In this document: positions 8,651-17,925 of the stretch, piece after piece
Position numbering within the stretch: position 1 is the first letter of the stretch
Layout of the letters: every line of letters begins with the position of its first letter
Origin: Variovorax brevis
GTDB lineage: Bacteria > Pseudomonadota > Gammaproteobacteria > Burkholderiales > Burkholderiaceae_C
NCBI RefSeq assembly: GCF_030317105.1
Contig: NZ_JASZYG010000016.1
Coordinates: 1 to 64,000 of the forward strand
DNA length: 64,000 nt
Direction: 5' to 3'
The notes under the pieces: generated by a model
Database searches by the model: none
What the model saw: only the letters and a program-made list of their open reading frames with translations
What the model was told of the DNA's origin: nothing
Translations under genes and position numbers: made by a program

Positions 8651-11600
8651 GGGCCTCCTCTGGCCGGCGGCGCCAGAATCCGGTCGATCAACTGGTTCAT
8701 GTCGGCCTCCGTCAGCCCCAGCGACTTGTCGAAACCCTTGCCTTCGAGCCCGCGGGTACGACTTTGTGCCGTGCCGGCACTGCCGAGATCGACCTGATTC
8801 GTAATGTCAAGGGTTCGGTTGACGTGCAGGCGAACAGTGGTATCGCCGCTCGCCATGCGTTGGATTGCCGCAAGTGCTTTGGCATTCTGCGCCCGCGCAC
8901 TGCTCGGCGTCGAATCTTTCGATGTTCCGGTCTTCACCTGTTCGAGCGCGCTCAGCCTCGCTTTTCCACCGGTGCCGCCCTGCAGGACGAGGATGTCGAT
9001 GTCGGTCATGCGTTTCCAGACCTTGCCGTCCAGCTCATGAATCTGCAAGTTCTCGCCCGGATGTGCCGCCTTCGCCTCCGCGAGGGTCCGGAAGCTGCCG
9101 AACTGCTCCACCACTTCGACATCACCGATTACCTGATAGCCGGCGTCCGCGTTGAATTCCTGCCTTGCCTCCACGCGCGCCAGATACTCCCCAATCTTGC
9201 CTTGCAGGGCCGGACGGTCGCCAGCCGTGATCCCTGATTGCACCAGTGGGTTCTCGTAGAATCCGCTCCCACGCAGGCGAAGCTCGGCGGCGGTAACGCG
9301 CTCGTTCGAGGGGACTTTCATCGCTTGCCGCTGGCCTTCCTCTATAAGCGAGTTTTCCAGGCCTTTCCGGCTCGCGCTCTTGCTCTCGAAGTCGCGCAAG
9401 GCGCGCTCCGCACCCTTCTCCTGCACTTGCCGCAAGAACTCCATCTGCGCTTCATCCGAGTGCAACTTGAGAAGCATGTCCTTCAGCTTGATTCGCGCCG
9501 GCTCGGGTGCCGTCACCGTCAGGGATTTCAGCAACTCGACACGCGGATTGAGCGTCTCGATGACCGTTATTATCTTGCCATCCGGCGTAAGGGTCTCGAA
9601 CGTGCGCGCGCCGCCTTCGCCGACCGTCACCTTCTCGGTCTTGCCGATGACCGGGACGATGGCGTCGATCCGCTCGCTCGGGCACTTGAACAGCCCCGGC
9701 CCCATTCTTTCGAGCGTGAGCAGTGCGTCGACGCTCTTCGTCTTGGTGAGCGCCGCATCGACCTGACCGCGCAGCTCGGTCAGGTCCTTCATCTCCATCC
9801 CCATCTTCTTCAGGATGCCGCCGTCCTTCGGCGGATTGGCTGCATCGGCCTGCGCCTTCTCGTGGATCTCGGTCAATACCTGCGAGCGCTCCTCGAGCCA
9901 CGCGCGCTCATCGGCGACGAGCTTGCGCGCACTGACGAGGTCCTTCGTCCCTTCGAGCGCTCCGGCGCGCGCCCGCAGTGCATTGATGGCGGCGTTGTTC
10001 GCTCGCAGCCGCGTACCGAACTTGTAGGCCGCGCCCTCCAGCGGCTTGAACATCGGCTGCGTGACCTTCGAGATCGCGTTCTGCGCGATGTACATGACGA
10101 GCGCCTGCACGGCGATCTCCGCAACCTCGCCCCGAGTCAAATGCTTGCCCGTCTTCACGAGCTTGTCGATCTCCGCCTTGGCCAGCGACATCGACGTGAG
10201 CAGCACCATCTGCCCGCCGCCTTTCGCGATCGCGGAGAGCTTGGCGGCCTCGGCGAAGGCAGCGAACTTGCGTAGCGCGCCGAACATCAGCCAGTTCGCG
10301 CCGAACTCGAAGGCGATGTGACGCGCGTCGTGCTTCTCGTCGAGCACGATCTGCGACAACGCGGTGAAAACTGCGGCCTCCCCCGCGCTCACCAGGATGA
10401 TTCCACCGGTCGACAGCCCCGTTGCGGTCGTGCCGAGCCCGAGCCCGATCGCCCCGGCCGCAAACACATCCGCGAGCCCAGCGGTGACGACCGTGATGAC
10501 GAGGAGCCCGACGAGCTTGCCGATGATCTTGTCGCGGGCAGCATCCTTAAGTACGCCCTGAATCTTCCCGAAATGCGCCCGCAACGCGGGATCGGCCCGC
10601 AGTGCATCCACCTGCGTCTTTGACTGGGTGCGGCTCGCCTCGTCCCCCTTCCTCCAGAGCGCGTAGGCCTGCTTCCAGCGCGCGTGAAATTGATCCCCCT
10701 CCTTCTGCAGCAGCCTCGCGCCGATTTGCGTCCCCGGCGAGGACCAGAAGCTGTCCGCCGCGTCGTCGAGCGCCGACCACGCTGCGTCGATCTGATCCAT
10801 GTTCGCGACAAACTCTGTCTCCGAAGCGAGATCGGTGATCTCCCTCGCCAGCTGCTCCAGCAACTTTGCCGCTGCGTCCGGGTCGCTGAGCGCGGTGGCT
10901 TTCGCCGTCGCAAGCCGCCGTCGCAGCGCCTCTTCACGCTGACTCATTCCCGCGACACCGTAGTCGTGCTCGGCACCACCCCGTTTGGTCTTGCGCGCGT
11001 CGTCGAGCGAGCGCTGAACGCCGGACAGGGCGCCTTCAAGATATTCGATCGGCAGTTGCCGGGCATCCTCGTTCGCTTTATCGAGCAACTGCTGGCCGTT
11101 GCCGGGCGTGTCGCTCGCGAGCATCGCGTTGGAATAGCCCATTGCTACTCGATGCATGGCGTCGCGAACGTACGGCGGGAGGTTGAGTCCGCCGAGCTTC
11201 ACCGTCGCGTCGGTTACCTTCTTCGTCATCTCGTCGAGGTGCTCGACGAGCACCCCGAAGCCCGTCGAGATCGTGACGAGCAGCCGCTGCTGCGACTCGA
11301 TCTGCGCGCCCCACGACTTCGCCTGTGCGTCATCGCCCCCGGCGATCGCCGCACGCCGCTTTCGCAATCGATCGAGCAATGCCGTCGGGCCAGCCACATT
11401 GGGATCCCTGCCCATGCCGAAGCGCGCACCGGACGCGGCGATCTTCGAGACGATCGCAGTGTTCTCGTCGATGAGGCGCAGCGCATCGCCCTTCGTGAGC
11501 ACGATGGTCGCGATCCCTGCGGCCTGATTCTTCGCGATCTGATCCGCGAGCGGGCCTTGCTGTGCCTCCAGCAGAGGATCGCCGAGCTCGTCGAGGTTCG

Positions 11601-13161
11601 CGCCCAGCGACTGGAGTGATTTCTGGTGATGCGCGAGGAGCTGGTTCGCTCCCGTGAAGCCGAACAGGGGAGCGGCGGCGACGGCGATTTTTCCTGCGCT
11701 AATCGAGGAGCCGAACAGCGCGTTCGCCACTTCCTCGACACTCGGATCCGAAGGCGTGGTCACGCGAATCCAGAACGTTCCCTTGCGCGGCGGCTCCCAG
11801 CAGAAGCAAATGGGCCGCAGCACACCGCGTTTGCCGCGCGCGTCCGGATTGGCCGCACGGAAGCCCTGGTAGTCGAACTTCGCCCGGCCACACAGGCCAA
11901 CGATAACCGGCTGGTCGATGGCGTGACTAGGGATGATGTCCGCGGGATTCGGACGCGGCGGATCGAGCAGCGATGAGTTGCGCTTCTGTTCGGCCTCCAT
12001 GCCCAATGCGACCGCCGCATCGATGTAGCGTGGCACGATGCGTCGCAGAGACTCGTGGACCTTCCGGGTCAGCGCCTGCCCAAGCTCGACCGCGACATCG
12101 GCGAACCAGCGTTGCGGCCCTTCGTTGCTCTTATCCTCCGTCCACGTCTTGTTGTCGTCGGTGACCGTGACTCGGCCCTTCTTGCGTCCTTTGTCGATGA
12201 GCGTGTCGATTCTGAGCGGCGCGAGATACGTCGCCAGCTTGTTGGCGAGGTCAGCGCCACCTTTGCCGACCAGCAGGGGACCCGGAAGGTCCGGCGGCGA
12301 AATGTACAGATAAGGCGTGCCCGTCGGGAACGGCTGCTCTGCGAGAAAGCGGAAAACTTCGTCGCCAATGCGCTCGGTAAACGTCGCAAAGTACGTGGCT
12401 GCGTTGACGTCCTTGTCATCGGCATCGTCGCGCTGCACGGTCGCGGCTGGCGACGAGCGTCCCTGTTGCATCACGTGCGTGAGCTCGTGAGCCAGCAAAT
12501 GTCGGCCTGAGACCGAATCAGGCGAAAACTTCCCCGCGGCGAACGCAATATCGCGGCCGACGGTGAACGCGTTTGCGTTGATTGAGCGTGCCGTTGTAGC
12601 GGCATTCGCATCGGTATGAACACGCACGCCGCTGAAATCCGCGCCGAAACGCGGCTCGAATAAGGAGCGGGCCGACGCCGGTAGGGGGTTCCCTGCGCCA
12701 ATCATCGCGTTGATGTGGCCAGACACGGAGCGAGGCGCCTGCGTCACCGCCGCTGAGATCTCCTTTCGTTGGAGCTTCGCGTGGCTGTCTTCCTCGTCGC
12801 GGTGTTGAGCCTGGCGCTGGACTCGATGCGCATTGGTGGTGGGTGCGGGATCCGCCATCCCCATGACTCGGTCTGCAACGCTGTCCGCTTCGCGCTCGTG
12901 CGCGTCGCCGGGCTCACTGATGGTGAGCTGACCTACACCGACGCTCGGCTTGGCCGGTCCCGCGCTCGATCTCGCTCGATCGCCACCACCGCGCACGCGA
13001 TCGACAAGGCTCCGCGTCCCCTCGTTTCCGAGCCGCTGCTGCAGTGCCTGCCCGGCCGAGGGCGCGCGATTCTCGGCTTTCGCACGCTCGACCGCCGCAG
13101 CCGTTTCACGGCGCGAGGCGTCCGGCACCGGACGACGTACCGATTCACGTTGGTCGGACAT
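8647..13161 (-). CDS. DUF4157-domain protein, predicted eCIS cargo toxin
   Basis: This 1504-residue protein carries a DUF4157 domain at about residues 145-235, ending in LLAHELTHVMQQG. This is a zinc-peptidase-like HExxH (residues 225-229) and a known marker of eCIS-associated proteins. The N-terminus is charged and disordered-looking. A long helical middle follows, with a hydrophobic block near residues 890-960 that could span a membrane. Near the C-terminus, TDIDILVLQGG followed by SALEQVKTG (about residues 1387-1410) has the D...ExK spacing of PD-(D/E)XK nucleases. The likely role is an effector carried by the injection particle, processed or displayed through DUF4157. It lies 18 bp after a baseplate-associated gene and is coupled to a small gene downstream. 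The DUF4157 call is firm. Toxicity and nuclease activity are inference. Confidence 0.8.
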   Translation of the reverse strand: MSDQRESVRRPVPDASRRETAAAVERAKAENRAPSAGQALQQRLGNEGTRSLVDRVRGGGDRARSSAGPAKPSVGVGQLTISEPGDAHEREADSVADRVMGMADPAPTTNAHRVQRQAQHRDEEDSHAKLQRKEISAAVTQAPRSVSGHINAMIGAGNPLPASARSLFEPRFGADFSGVRVHTDANAATTARSINANAFTVGRDIAFAAGKFSPDSVSGRHLLAHELTHVMQQGRSSPAATVQRDDADDKDVNAATYFATFTERIGDEVFRFLAEQPFPTGTPYLYISPPDLPGPLLVGKGGADLANKLATYLAPLRIDTLIDKGRKKGRVTVTDDNKTWTEDKSNEGPQRWFADVAVELGQALTRKVHESLRRIVPRYIDAAVALGMEAEQKRNSSLLDPPRPNPADIIPSHAIDQPVIVGLCGRAKFDYQGFRAANPDARGKRGVLRPICFCWEPPRKGTFWIRVTTPSDPSVEEVANALFGSSISAGKIAVAAAPLFGFTGANQLLAHHQKSLQSLGANLDELGDPLLEAQQGPLADQIAKNQAAGIATIVLTKGDALRLIDENTAIVSKIAASGARFGMGRDPNVAGPTALLDRLRKRRAAIAGGDDAQAKSWGAQIESQQRLLVTISTGFGVLVEHLDEMTKKVTDATVKLGGLNLPPYVRDAMHRVAMGYSNAMLASDTPGNGQQLLDKANEDARQLPIEYLEGALSGVQRSLDDARKTKRGGAEHDYGVAGMSQREEALRRRLATAKATALSDPDAAAKLLEQLAREITDLASETEFVANMDQIDAAWSALDDAADSFWSSPGTQIGARLLQKEGDQFHARWKQAYALWRKGDEASRTQSKTQVDALRADPALRAHFGKIQGVLKDAARDKIIGKLVGLLVITVVTAGLADVFAAGAIGLGLGTTATGLSTGGIILVSAGEAAVFTALSQIVLDEKHDARHIAFEFGANWLMFGALRKFAAFAEAAKLSAIAKGGGQMVLLTSMSLAKAEIDKLVKTGKHLTRGEVAEIAVQALVMYIAQNAISKVTQPMFKPLEGAAYKFGTRLRANNAAINALRARAGALEGTKDLVSARKLVADERAWLEERSQVLTEIHEKAQADAANPPKDGGILKKMGMEMKDLTELRGQVDAALTKTKSVDALLTLERMGPGLFKCPSERIDAIVPVIGKTEKVTVGEGGARTFETLTPDGKIITVIETLNPRVELLKSLTVTAPEPARIKLKDMLLKLHSDEAQMEFLRQVQEKGAERALRDFESKSASRKGLENSLIEEGQRQAMKVPSNERVTAAELRLRGSGFYENPLVQSGITAGDRPALQGKIGEYLARVEARQEFNADAGYQVIGDVEVVEQFGSFRTLAEAKAAHPGENLQIHELDGKVWKRMTDIDILVLQGGTGGKARLSALEQVKTGTSKDSTPSSARAQNAKALAAIQRMASGDTTVRLHVNRTLDITNQVDLGSAGTAQSRTRGLEGKGFDKSLGLTEADMNQLIDRILAPPARGGP

Positions 13162-13179
13162 GCTCGCGCGCGGGCGACT

Positions 13180-14163
13180 CTAGCTGCGCTTCGACTTATG
13201 CGAGCCCTTCGACCCCGTCGGCGCGTACGAGCTCTGAGGCTCCTGCTTCGCAGCGCCCTCGGCCTGGCTCTCTGCACCCTGTGCCTCAGCCTGTGCCTCG
13301 GTCCGTGTGTCAGCCTGTGCCTCACCCGGCAGCTCGTACTCCAGCGCTGTTTCCTCCCGGCTTTCCCAGCCCTGATCCTTGTACTGCTGCGCGCGTTTGC
13401 AATCTTCCAGTTCCTTCTGTACCTGCGGATCGCGCATCAGCATCGGACGTATGAAGCGCCGCACGCGATGATCGGCCTTCCACACGGGATGCTCCGGATC
13501 GTTGTCGACACGGTCGAGGCGCGCGAGCAACACGCAATCACACTCGCAACTCGCGCAGTCTTCGCAGTCGCATCCGCACTTGCCGAGATAGTGATCCTTG
13601 TAGCAAGGATGCTCCGGATTCGCGCACCAGCACTCATCGTCCGGCACGCCCTGCGGGGGGTCGCTCGGCGTGCCCTCTGCACAGCTGCAGGTGCACGCCG
13701 GCCGCGACCGCATGATGCGAATCTCGAATCCCGTTCGCTCGCGAGTGCAGACCGAAGCAGCCTCGTCGTCATCAGACGAGCACATCGATGTGCGCGGTGA
13801 GCAGCACTTCTCGGTGCCGCACAACGCCACCCACACGCGGCCCGGGATCTCGGGATTGCACTTCTCGTCGAGCACGATGCTCTGCGCCTGCGGCACATGG
13901 ATGGGATCGCCCTGGCAATCGAGTGCCAGACCGCCTTCGACCGTGACCGTGACCTTCCCGCAATTCACCTTCGTGCCGACGACGAGTCCGCAGACTACGC
14001 CGCAGCCGAACAGCGAGCGGAACATCAGGCGGTTCAGGTCGCGGGTGTAGAGGTTCAACTGCTCCAGGTCTTCGTGCTGCAGAAGCATGCCGGGGCCGAA
14101 CTTCGCGCGGACGAGCGTCGAGTTGCCCTTCACGCTTGCGAGCGGCTGATGGTTGGCGTTCAT
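13180..14163 (-). CDS. eCIS-associated cysteine-rich protein
   Basis: This is a 327-residue unknown protein. Residues 20-60 (FGPGMLLQHEDLEQLNLYTR ... GCGVVCGLVV) resemble the N-terminus of the preceding gene product (YFEGKRLTADSFRVEQSYLL ... HGWGVVYGLSV), so the two share an N-terminal module typical of eCIS accessory proteins. The middle is extraordinarily rich in Cys, for example KCGCDCEDCASCECDC and RPACTCSCAEG, suggesting bound metal or disulfide clusters. The tail is Ala/Glu/Gln-rich and ends in a basic KSKRS. It starts 3 bp after the preceding stop. A structural or particle-decorating role is plausible; no enzymatic motif is seen. Confidence 0.65.
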   Translation of the reverse strand: MNANHQPLASVKGNSTLVRAKFGPGMLLQHEDLEQLNLYTRDLNRLMFRSLFGCGVVCGLVVGTKVNCGKVTVTVEGGLALDCQGDPIHVPQAQSIVLDEKCNPEIPGRVWVALCGTEKCCSPRTSMCSSDDDEAASVCTRERTGFEIRIMRSRPACTCSCAEGTPSDPPQGVPDDECWCANPEHPCYKDHYLGKCGCDCEDCASCECDCVLLARLDRVDNDPEHPVWKADHRVRRFIRPMLMRDPQVQKELEDCKRAQQYKDQGWESREETALEYELPGEAQADTRTEAQAEAQGAESQAEGAAKQEPQSSYAPTGSKGSHKSKRS

Positions 14164-14166
14164 GAC

Positions 14167-15753
14167 TTAGGCTCCTTGAGCTCGATAGGTGTTGTCGTAG
14201 CCTCGCGGCCGCGAATCGCGCGGGTGCACGCGAAAACTGGAAAAGAACGTGCCGCCCGGCGTGCCATTCCCGGTGGGCGCCGGCGAGAGACCGACGGCGT
14301 TCGCGTCCACCGTCTGACCATTGCAGTCGACGATGTAGTCGCCGCGGACCTCGATCTCTACTTCTGTCTCGTGCTGGTTGAATACCTTCTTGCGACTCTC
14401 GATCGCATCGTTGACCCAGCCGGCATCCACGACGAGCGTCGCGCGGACAACGAATCCTGGCTGGCCGGGCGCATCGACCGTCTCGACGTCGATGATGGGC
14501 ACGCGGCGCGCTTCGCCCCAGCCGGCTTCGTCCTCGGGCACGATGACCGTCATCGTGAAGCAGTCGGTGCGCACGGTGTCCTTGCGCACGGCGCGCGAGA
14601 ACTCAACCCAGTACGCGAGCGTCACGTTCCGGCCGCTGCCGGAAGCGGACTCCTTGCCGAACGACTCTCTGAAGGCATCCCAATGGATCGGGTCCTTTGC
14701 GCGATGCCACCGCGCCCAGCCGATGTCGCAGATCCGCGTGAGGTCGCAGCCGCGGATAAGGTCGAACAGCACGTCGTTGCGCTTCACGACGCGTCGCGAG
14801 CCGCAGGCTTCGACGTCTTCATCGAACAGCCAGTTGTCGCAGTTGCCTTCGCGTAGGTGCACGCAGGCGATGTCGACTCCGTGACGGAGATCGACGCGAA
14901 CCCGACCGCACGGCTCGTCGATTGCCTGCAGGCAATCGCAGTTGAGGTCCGACGGTCCGCCATGCTCGCAGAGGCATTGGCAGCCGCCGCGTCGAACCGG
15001 GTTCTTCGTCGTGTCGGTATGCCCTTCGTGCTGATGCTCGCGTCGCTGCTCGTTTTGATGTTCGTGCTGATGCTCGTGCTGATGCTCGTGTCGATGCCCC
15101 TCGCAGCACCGGCCGGTTCCGCACTCGCAGTGGAGCTCGCAATCGACCGCCTTGCAGCACTCCGCGCAGTTCACGCGACGCAAGGAGAAGCGCACGGTTT
15201 CACACACGTGATCCCATTCCTTGCGCTCGCAACTGCAGGGGTCGTTGACCTTTACCGGCCCGACGTTCTGCTCAGCGTAGTGCGCGCTCAACATCCAGCA
15301 CGCTTTCGGATGCTGGGAGCGCTGCCTCTCGTCGCACCGCTCGTACGGCTCGTACGAACCTTTCGGCGGTTGGTCGAGCGTCCCGCCATCCGCATCCAGC
15401 AGAATGACGTCGACCACCGCGAGCGCCTTTGCGCGCGCAATCAGCAGTTCGCGTCCGCACTCGTCGAGCGCAAGACCCGCGGTCACTTCGAGTCCGCCCG
15501 AAGCCCCATGTCCGGCCGACGATTGCGTCTTCACGCTTAGGCCGTAGACAACGCCCCAGCCGTGCATAGCGCGATTGAGGAGGCGCCGCCGTTCGAGGAG
15601 GTAACTCTGCTCGACCCGGAACGAATCAGCCGTGAGGCGCTTACCCTCGAAGTACTGGTTTCGCAGCCCCGAGTCGCACGGCGCATCGGTGCAGCACGGT
15701 TGCGACATGGCACCGCGCGGCGGCGGCGTTCGTGTTGTGTCACTTCTTTGCAT
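14167..15753 (-). CDS. eCIS-associated protein with His-rich segment
   Basis: This 528-residue unknown protein follows the tail protein I gene by 18 bp, with AGGAG eight bases before the ATG. The N-terminal module (RNQYFEGKRLTADSFRVEQS, NRAMHGWGVVYGLSV) is shared with the next gene. The middle contains Cys pairs (CECGTGRCCEGH, GGCQCLCEHGG) and a run of alternating HEHQ units at about residues 218-243 that looks like a metal-binding or flexible linker segment. The C-terminal third (ESGKESASG to FFSSFRVHPR) looks like beta-rich structure. Its position between baseplate genes and the cargo suggests a baseplate-peripheral, fibre-like or spike-decorating part; function unknown. Confidence 0.65.
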   Translation of the reverse strand: MQRSDTTRTPPPRGAMSQPCCTDAPCDSGLRNQYFEGKRLTADSFRVEQSYLLERRRLLNRAMHGWGVVYGLSVKTQSSAGHGASGGLEVTAGLALDECGRELLIARAKALAVVDVILLDADGGTLDQPPKGSYEPYERCDERQRSQHPKACWMLSAHYAEQNVGPVKVNDPCSCERKEWDHVCETVRFSLRRVNCAECCKAVDCELHCECGTGRCCEGHRHEHQHEHQHEHQNEQRREHQHEGHTDTTKNPVRRGGCQCLCEHGGPSDLNCDCLQAIDEPCGRVRVDLRHGVDIACVHLREGNCDNWLFDEDVEACGSRRVVKRNDVLFDLIRGCDLTRICDIGWARWHRAKDPIHWDAFRESFGKESASGSGRNVTLAYWVEFSRAVRKDTVRTDCFTMTVIVPEDEAGWGEARRVPIIDVETVDAPGQPGFVVRATLVVDAGWVNDAIESRKKVFNQHETEVEIEVRGDYIVDCNGQTVDANAVGLSPAPTGNGTPGGTFFSSFRVHPRDSRPRGYDNTYRAQGA

Positions 15754-15771
15754 GGCTGAATCTCCTGAAGG

Positions 15772-17925
15772 TCATTGCAGGCGCGTGCCGATGTCCGCTC
15801 CCGTAGATGTGATGCGGCTGCCGCGCTCCGGCAAGCGGGCAACGCCGGTCACGGCGTCGCTTCCCAAGTGAGGCGTGGTGTTGTCCTGCAGGACCAGCGA
15901 GCCGTTGAGGCGCGCGCCGTGCATTGCTTTCGGCCCGATCCATCGCAGCTTGACGCGCGCCGTGAGGGGCACCATCTCGTCGATGAGCGCGGGCAGCCAC
16001 GGCTCCCACGCCTGCCGTTGTTCGCTCGTCGCCGCGATATCGATGCGCACGAATCCGGACAGTGACCCCACGCCGTCATCGACCTGACCGGCGCACGGCA
16101 ACCGCATGCGACCGAGCACGGCGTTCGCGTCGAGCTCCGGGCTCCACTGCGAACGGCCGCCGAGCATGGCGGGCAACGTGCTGCCGCGGCAATCATCGCC
16201 GCCCACCATCGCGAATCCGACGTCGGCAGTGCCGTCGGTGATGCGGTAGCTCGGCGGCGGGCCAAGCAGCAGGCTTTCGAGCAGCGCTTGCAGACCCGCG
16301 CGTGTTCCGCGACCCCGCGCAATATCGACCGATTGCGCGATGAGTCGCTTCTTCTGCTCGTCGCTCAGCGCGTCGTCCCAAGGCACACCGAGCCAGCGCG
16401 CGACGAAGTCCAGCCAGGGCCCCTCTGCAGTCGCCGGATGAATGTGACTGGCGATCGAGCCGATGCGCGCATCGAAGCCTTGCGTCATCGACTCGAGCAC
16501 GCCGACGAGCGAGCGCAAGAAACTGCCAGGCCGCGCCTCGTCGCGACGATAGATCGCGGGCAGATTCTCCATCAGCGACTGGCCCGGATAGCGCACAACC
16601 AGTTCACTCAGTGAGGGCAACGAGCCACCGGCGGTGGAACTCAGCGCAACGCAGATCAGCACATAGGGGTCATGCACGTCAAACAATGGCGCGGAGTAGG
16701 GGTCGGCCGGCTGCGGAGTCTGTTCTGCGGCCGTCGCCTGGGTTCCGTGGAATGTGATCGGCGCGCGCCAGATATCCGGTTCCTGCAGCATCTTCTGCAT
16801 GCGAACGCTGGCCGGTACGGTCTCGTCGGCAGCGATCGTCGCGAGCTTCTTGAGGGTCTGCGGGTCAGCCGTCGCGGCGTAACGGATTTCGAGCGACGCG
16901 CCATCGGGCACCTCGGCGCTCGCTTCGATACGCAACCAGCGGCGCGCGTCCTCGCGGTCGGGCGAGTACAGCACAGGCGTCATCAACGAGCAGCGCACCT
17001 CGGACGTTCCATCCGGGACCGATTGCGCCACCGAATATCGCAACAGACCGCGTGGCCCCGCGACGAGCAGCTTGTCCTTCGTGCCTGCGACACCTGTTGC
17101 CAGCGCATCCCGTTCGTCGAGCGCAGTCTCGCCGAGCGACTCGCCGTCACCGTTGAAGATGAGCACGAAGGGTTTGCCGCCGAGGTCTGCGCTGTCGGCA
17201 CCGGCGAGGAACACGCGTTCGCGGCCATCTCCACCCAGAGCCTGCGCCACGTAACACGGGTGCAGAGCGCCGACGCTAACGTGCCTGAGTGCAGGCCCGC
17301 CCGTAGCCGCGAACCAGTAGAGTCGTGCGCACTCACCGCCGGTCATCACGGCGAAGCGCCGCGCGCGACGCAAGAACGTGAACGCTGTGACGCCGGTGAC
17401 GCCCTCGAACGTCACCGTCTCGATGATGCGCCCGGAGCAGTCGAGATGAAGAGCCTTCGCAACGCCGTCGCTTTCGACGAGCACGAACAGTTTGTCTCGG
17501 CCATCGCCTGCGATGTCGACAATCGGCTGTTCGGAGATCTCGACGATCCCGAGGCGCGCCAGCGCTTCCTCGTCGTAGCACTCGAGCGATGTGCGCGCCG
17601 CACCGATCACCCACAGCCCGCTCGACATCGACACCATGCGGGCGGCGTGTGCAATCGCGTAGGGTGCGGGCGAGACGTCGGGATCTTCGCTGCATGCCGT
17701 GAGTCGACACAGGCAACCGGCATCGTCGCGCCACAGTATCTCGCCGGCTGGCGTGACCGTCGGCGCATGTGCGCCGCGCGTCTCATGCAGCTCTGCGCTC
17801 TGCTCATACGGCGCAATGAGCTGGATGATGCCCTGCTTCGCATCGAGCTCGACGCGATCGAACAGGCACGCGGCCCACTGCGCCGGCGTGCTGAAACGAT
17901 AAGAGCGCTGAGACGAGGCGCTCAT
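15772..17925 (-). CDS. eCIS baseplate wedge protein, phage tail protein I-like (Afp12 type)
   Basis: This 717-residue protein has a C-terminal half (from about residue 455, MENLPAIYRRDEARPGSFLR, then GPWLDFVARWLGVPWDD and GRGTRAGLQALLESLL) that matches the phage tail protein I family. In contractile machines this family joins baseplate wedges to peripheral parts. The first 400 residues appear to be repeats of a beta-propeller-like or NHL-like fold (DGRDKLFVLVESDG, KDKLLVAGPRGLLRYS), a common extension in eCIS clusters. I chose the ATG at 17925 because it overlaps the previous stop (ATGA); the longer frame upstream is Arg-rich and overlaps the baseplate gene. It sits directly after two baseplate J genes, as in other eCIS loci. 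Confidence 0.8.
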   Translation of the reverse strand: MSASSQRSYRFSTPAQWAACLFDRVELDAKQGIIQLIAPYEQSAELHETRGAHAPTVTPAGEILWRDDAGCLCRLTACSEDPDVSPAPYAIAHAARMVSMSSGLWVIGAARTSLECYDEEALARLGIVEISEQPIVDIAGDGRDKLFVLVESDGVAKALHLDCSGRIIETVTFEGVTGVTAFTFLRRARRFAVMTGGECARLYWFAATGGPALRHVSVGALHPCYVAQALGGDGRERVFLAGADSADLGGKPFVLIFNGDGESLGETALDERDALATGVAGTKDKLLVAGPRGLLRYSVAQSVPDGTSEVRCSLMTPVLYSPDREDARRWLRIEASAEVPDGASLEIRYAATADPQTLKKLATIAADETVPASVRMQKMLQEPDIWRAPITFHGTQATAAEQTPQPADPYSAPLFDVHDPYVLICVALSSTAGGSLPSLSELVVRYPGQSLMENLPAIYRRDEARPGSFLRSLVGVLESMTQGFDARIGSIASHIHPATAEGPWLDFVARWLGVPWDDALSDEQKKRLIAQSVDIARGRGTRAGLQALLESLLLGPPPSYRITDGTADVGFAMVGGDDCRGSTLPAMLGGRSQWSPELDANAVLGRMRLPCAGQVDDGVGSLSGFVRIDIAATSEQRQAWEPWLPALIDEMVPLTARVKLRWIGPKAMHGARLNGSLVLQDNTTPHLGSDAVTGVARLPERGSRITSTGADIGTRLQ

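Noticed and set aside
9238..11619. Plus-strand open frames of 345 and 311 codons opposite the DUF4157 gene
   Set aside because: They are antisense shadows of a well-supported gene, with Arg/His/Leu-rich sequence and no family signature.
15040..15100. HEHQ run in the 14167 gene read as a tandem DNA repeat or CRISPR-like array
   Set aside because: It is a short in-frame codon repeat with no spacers; no CRISPR array is seen anywhere in the window.
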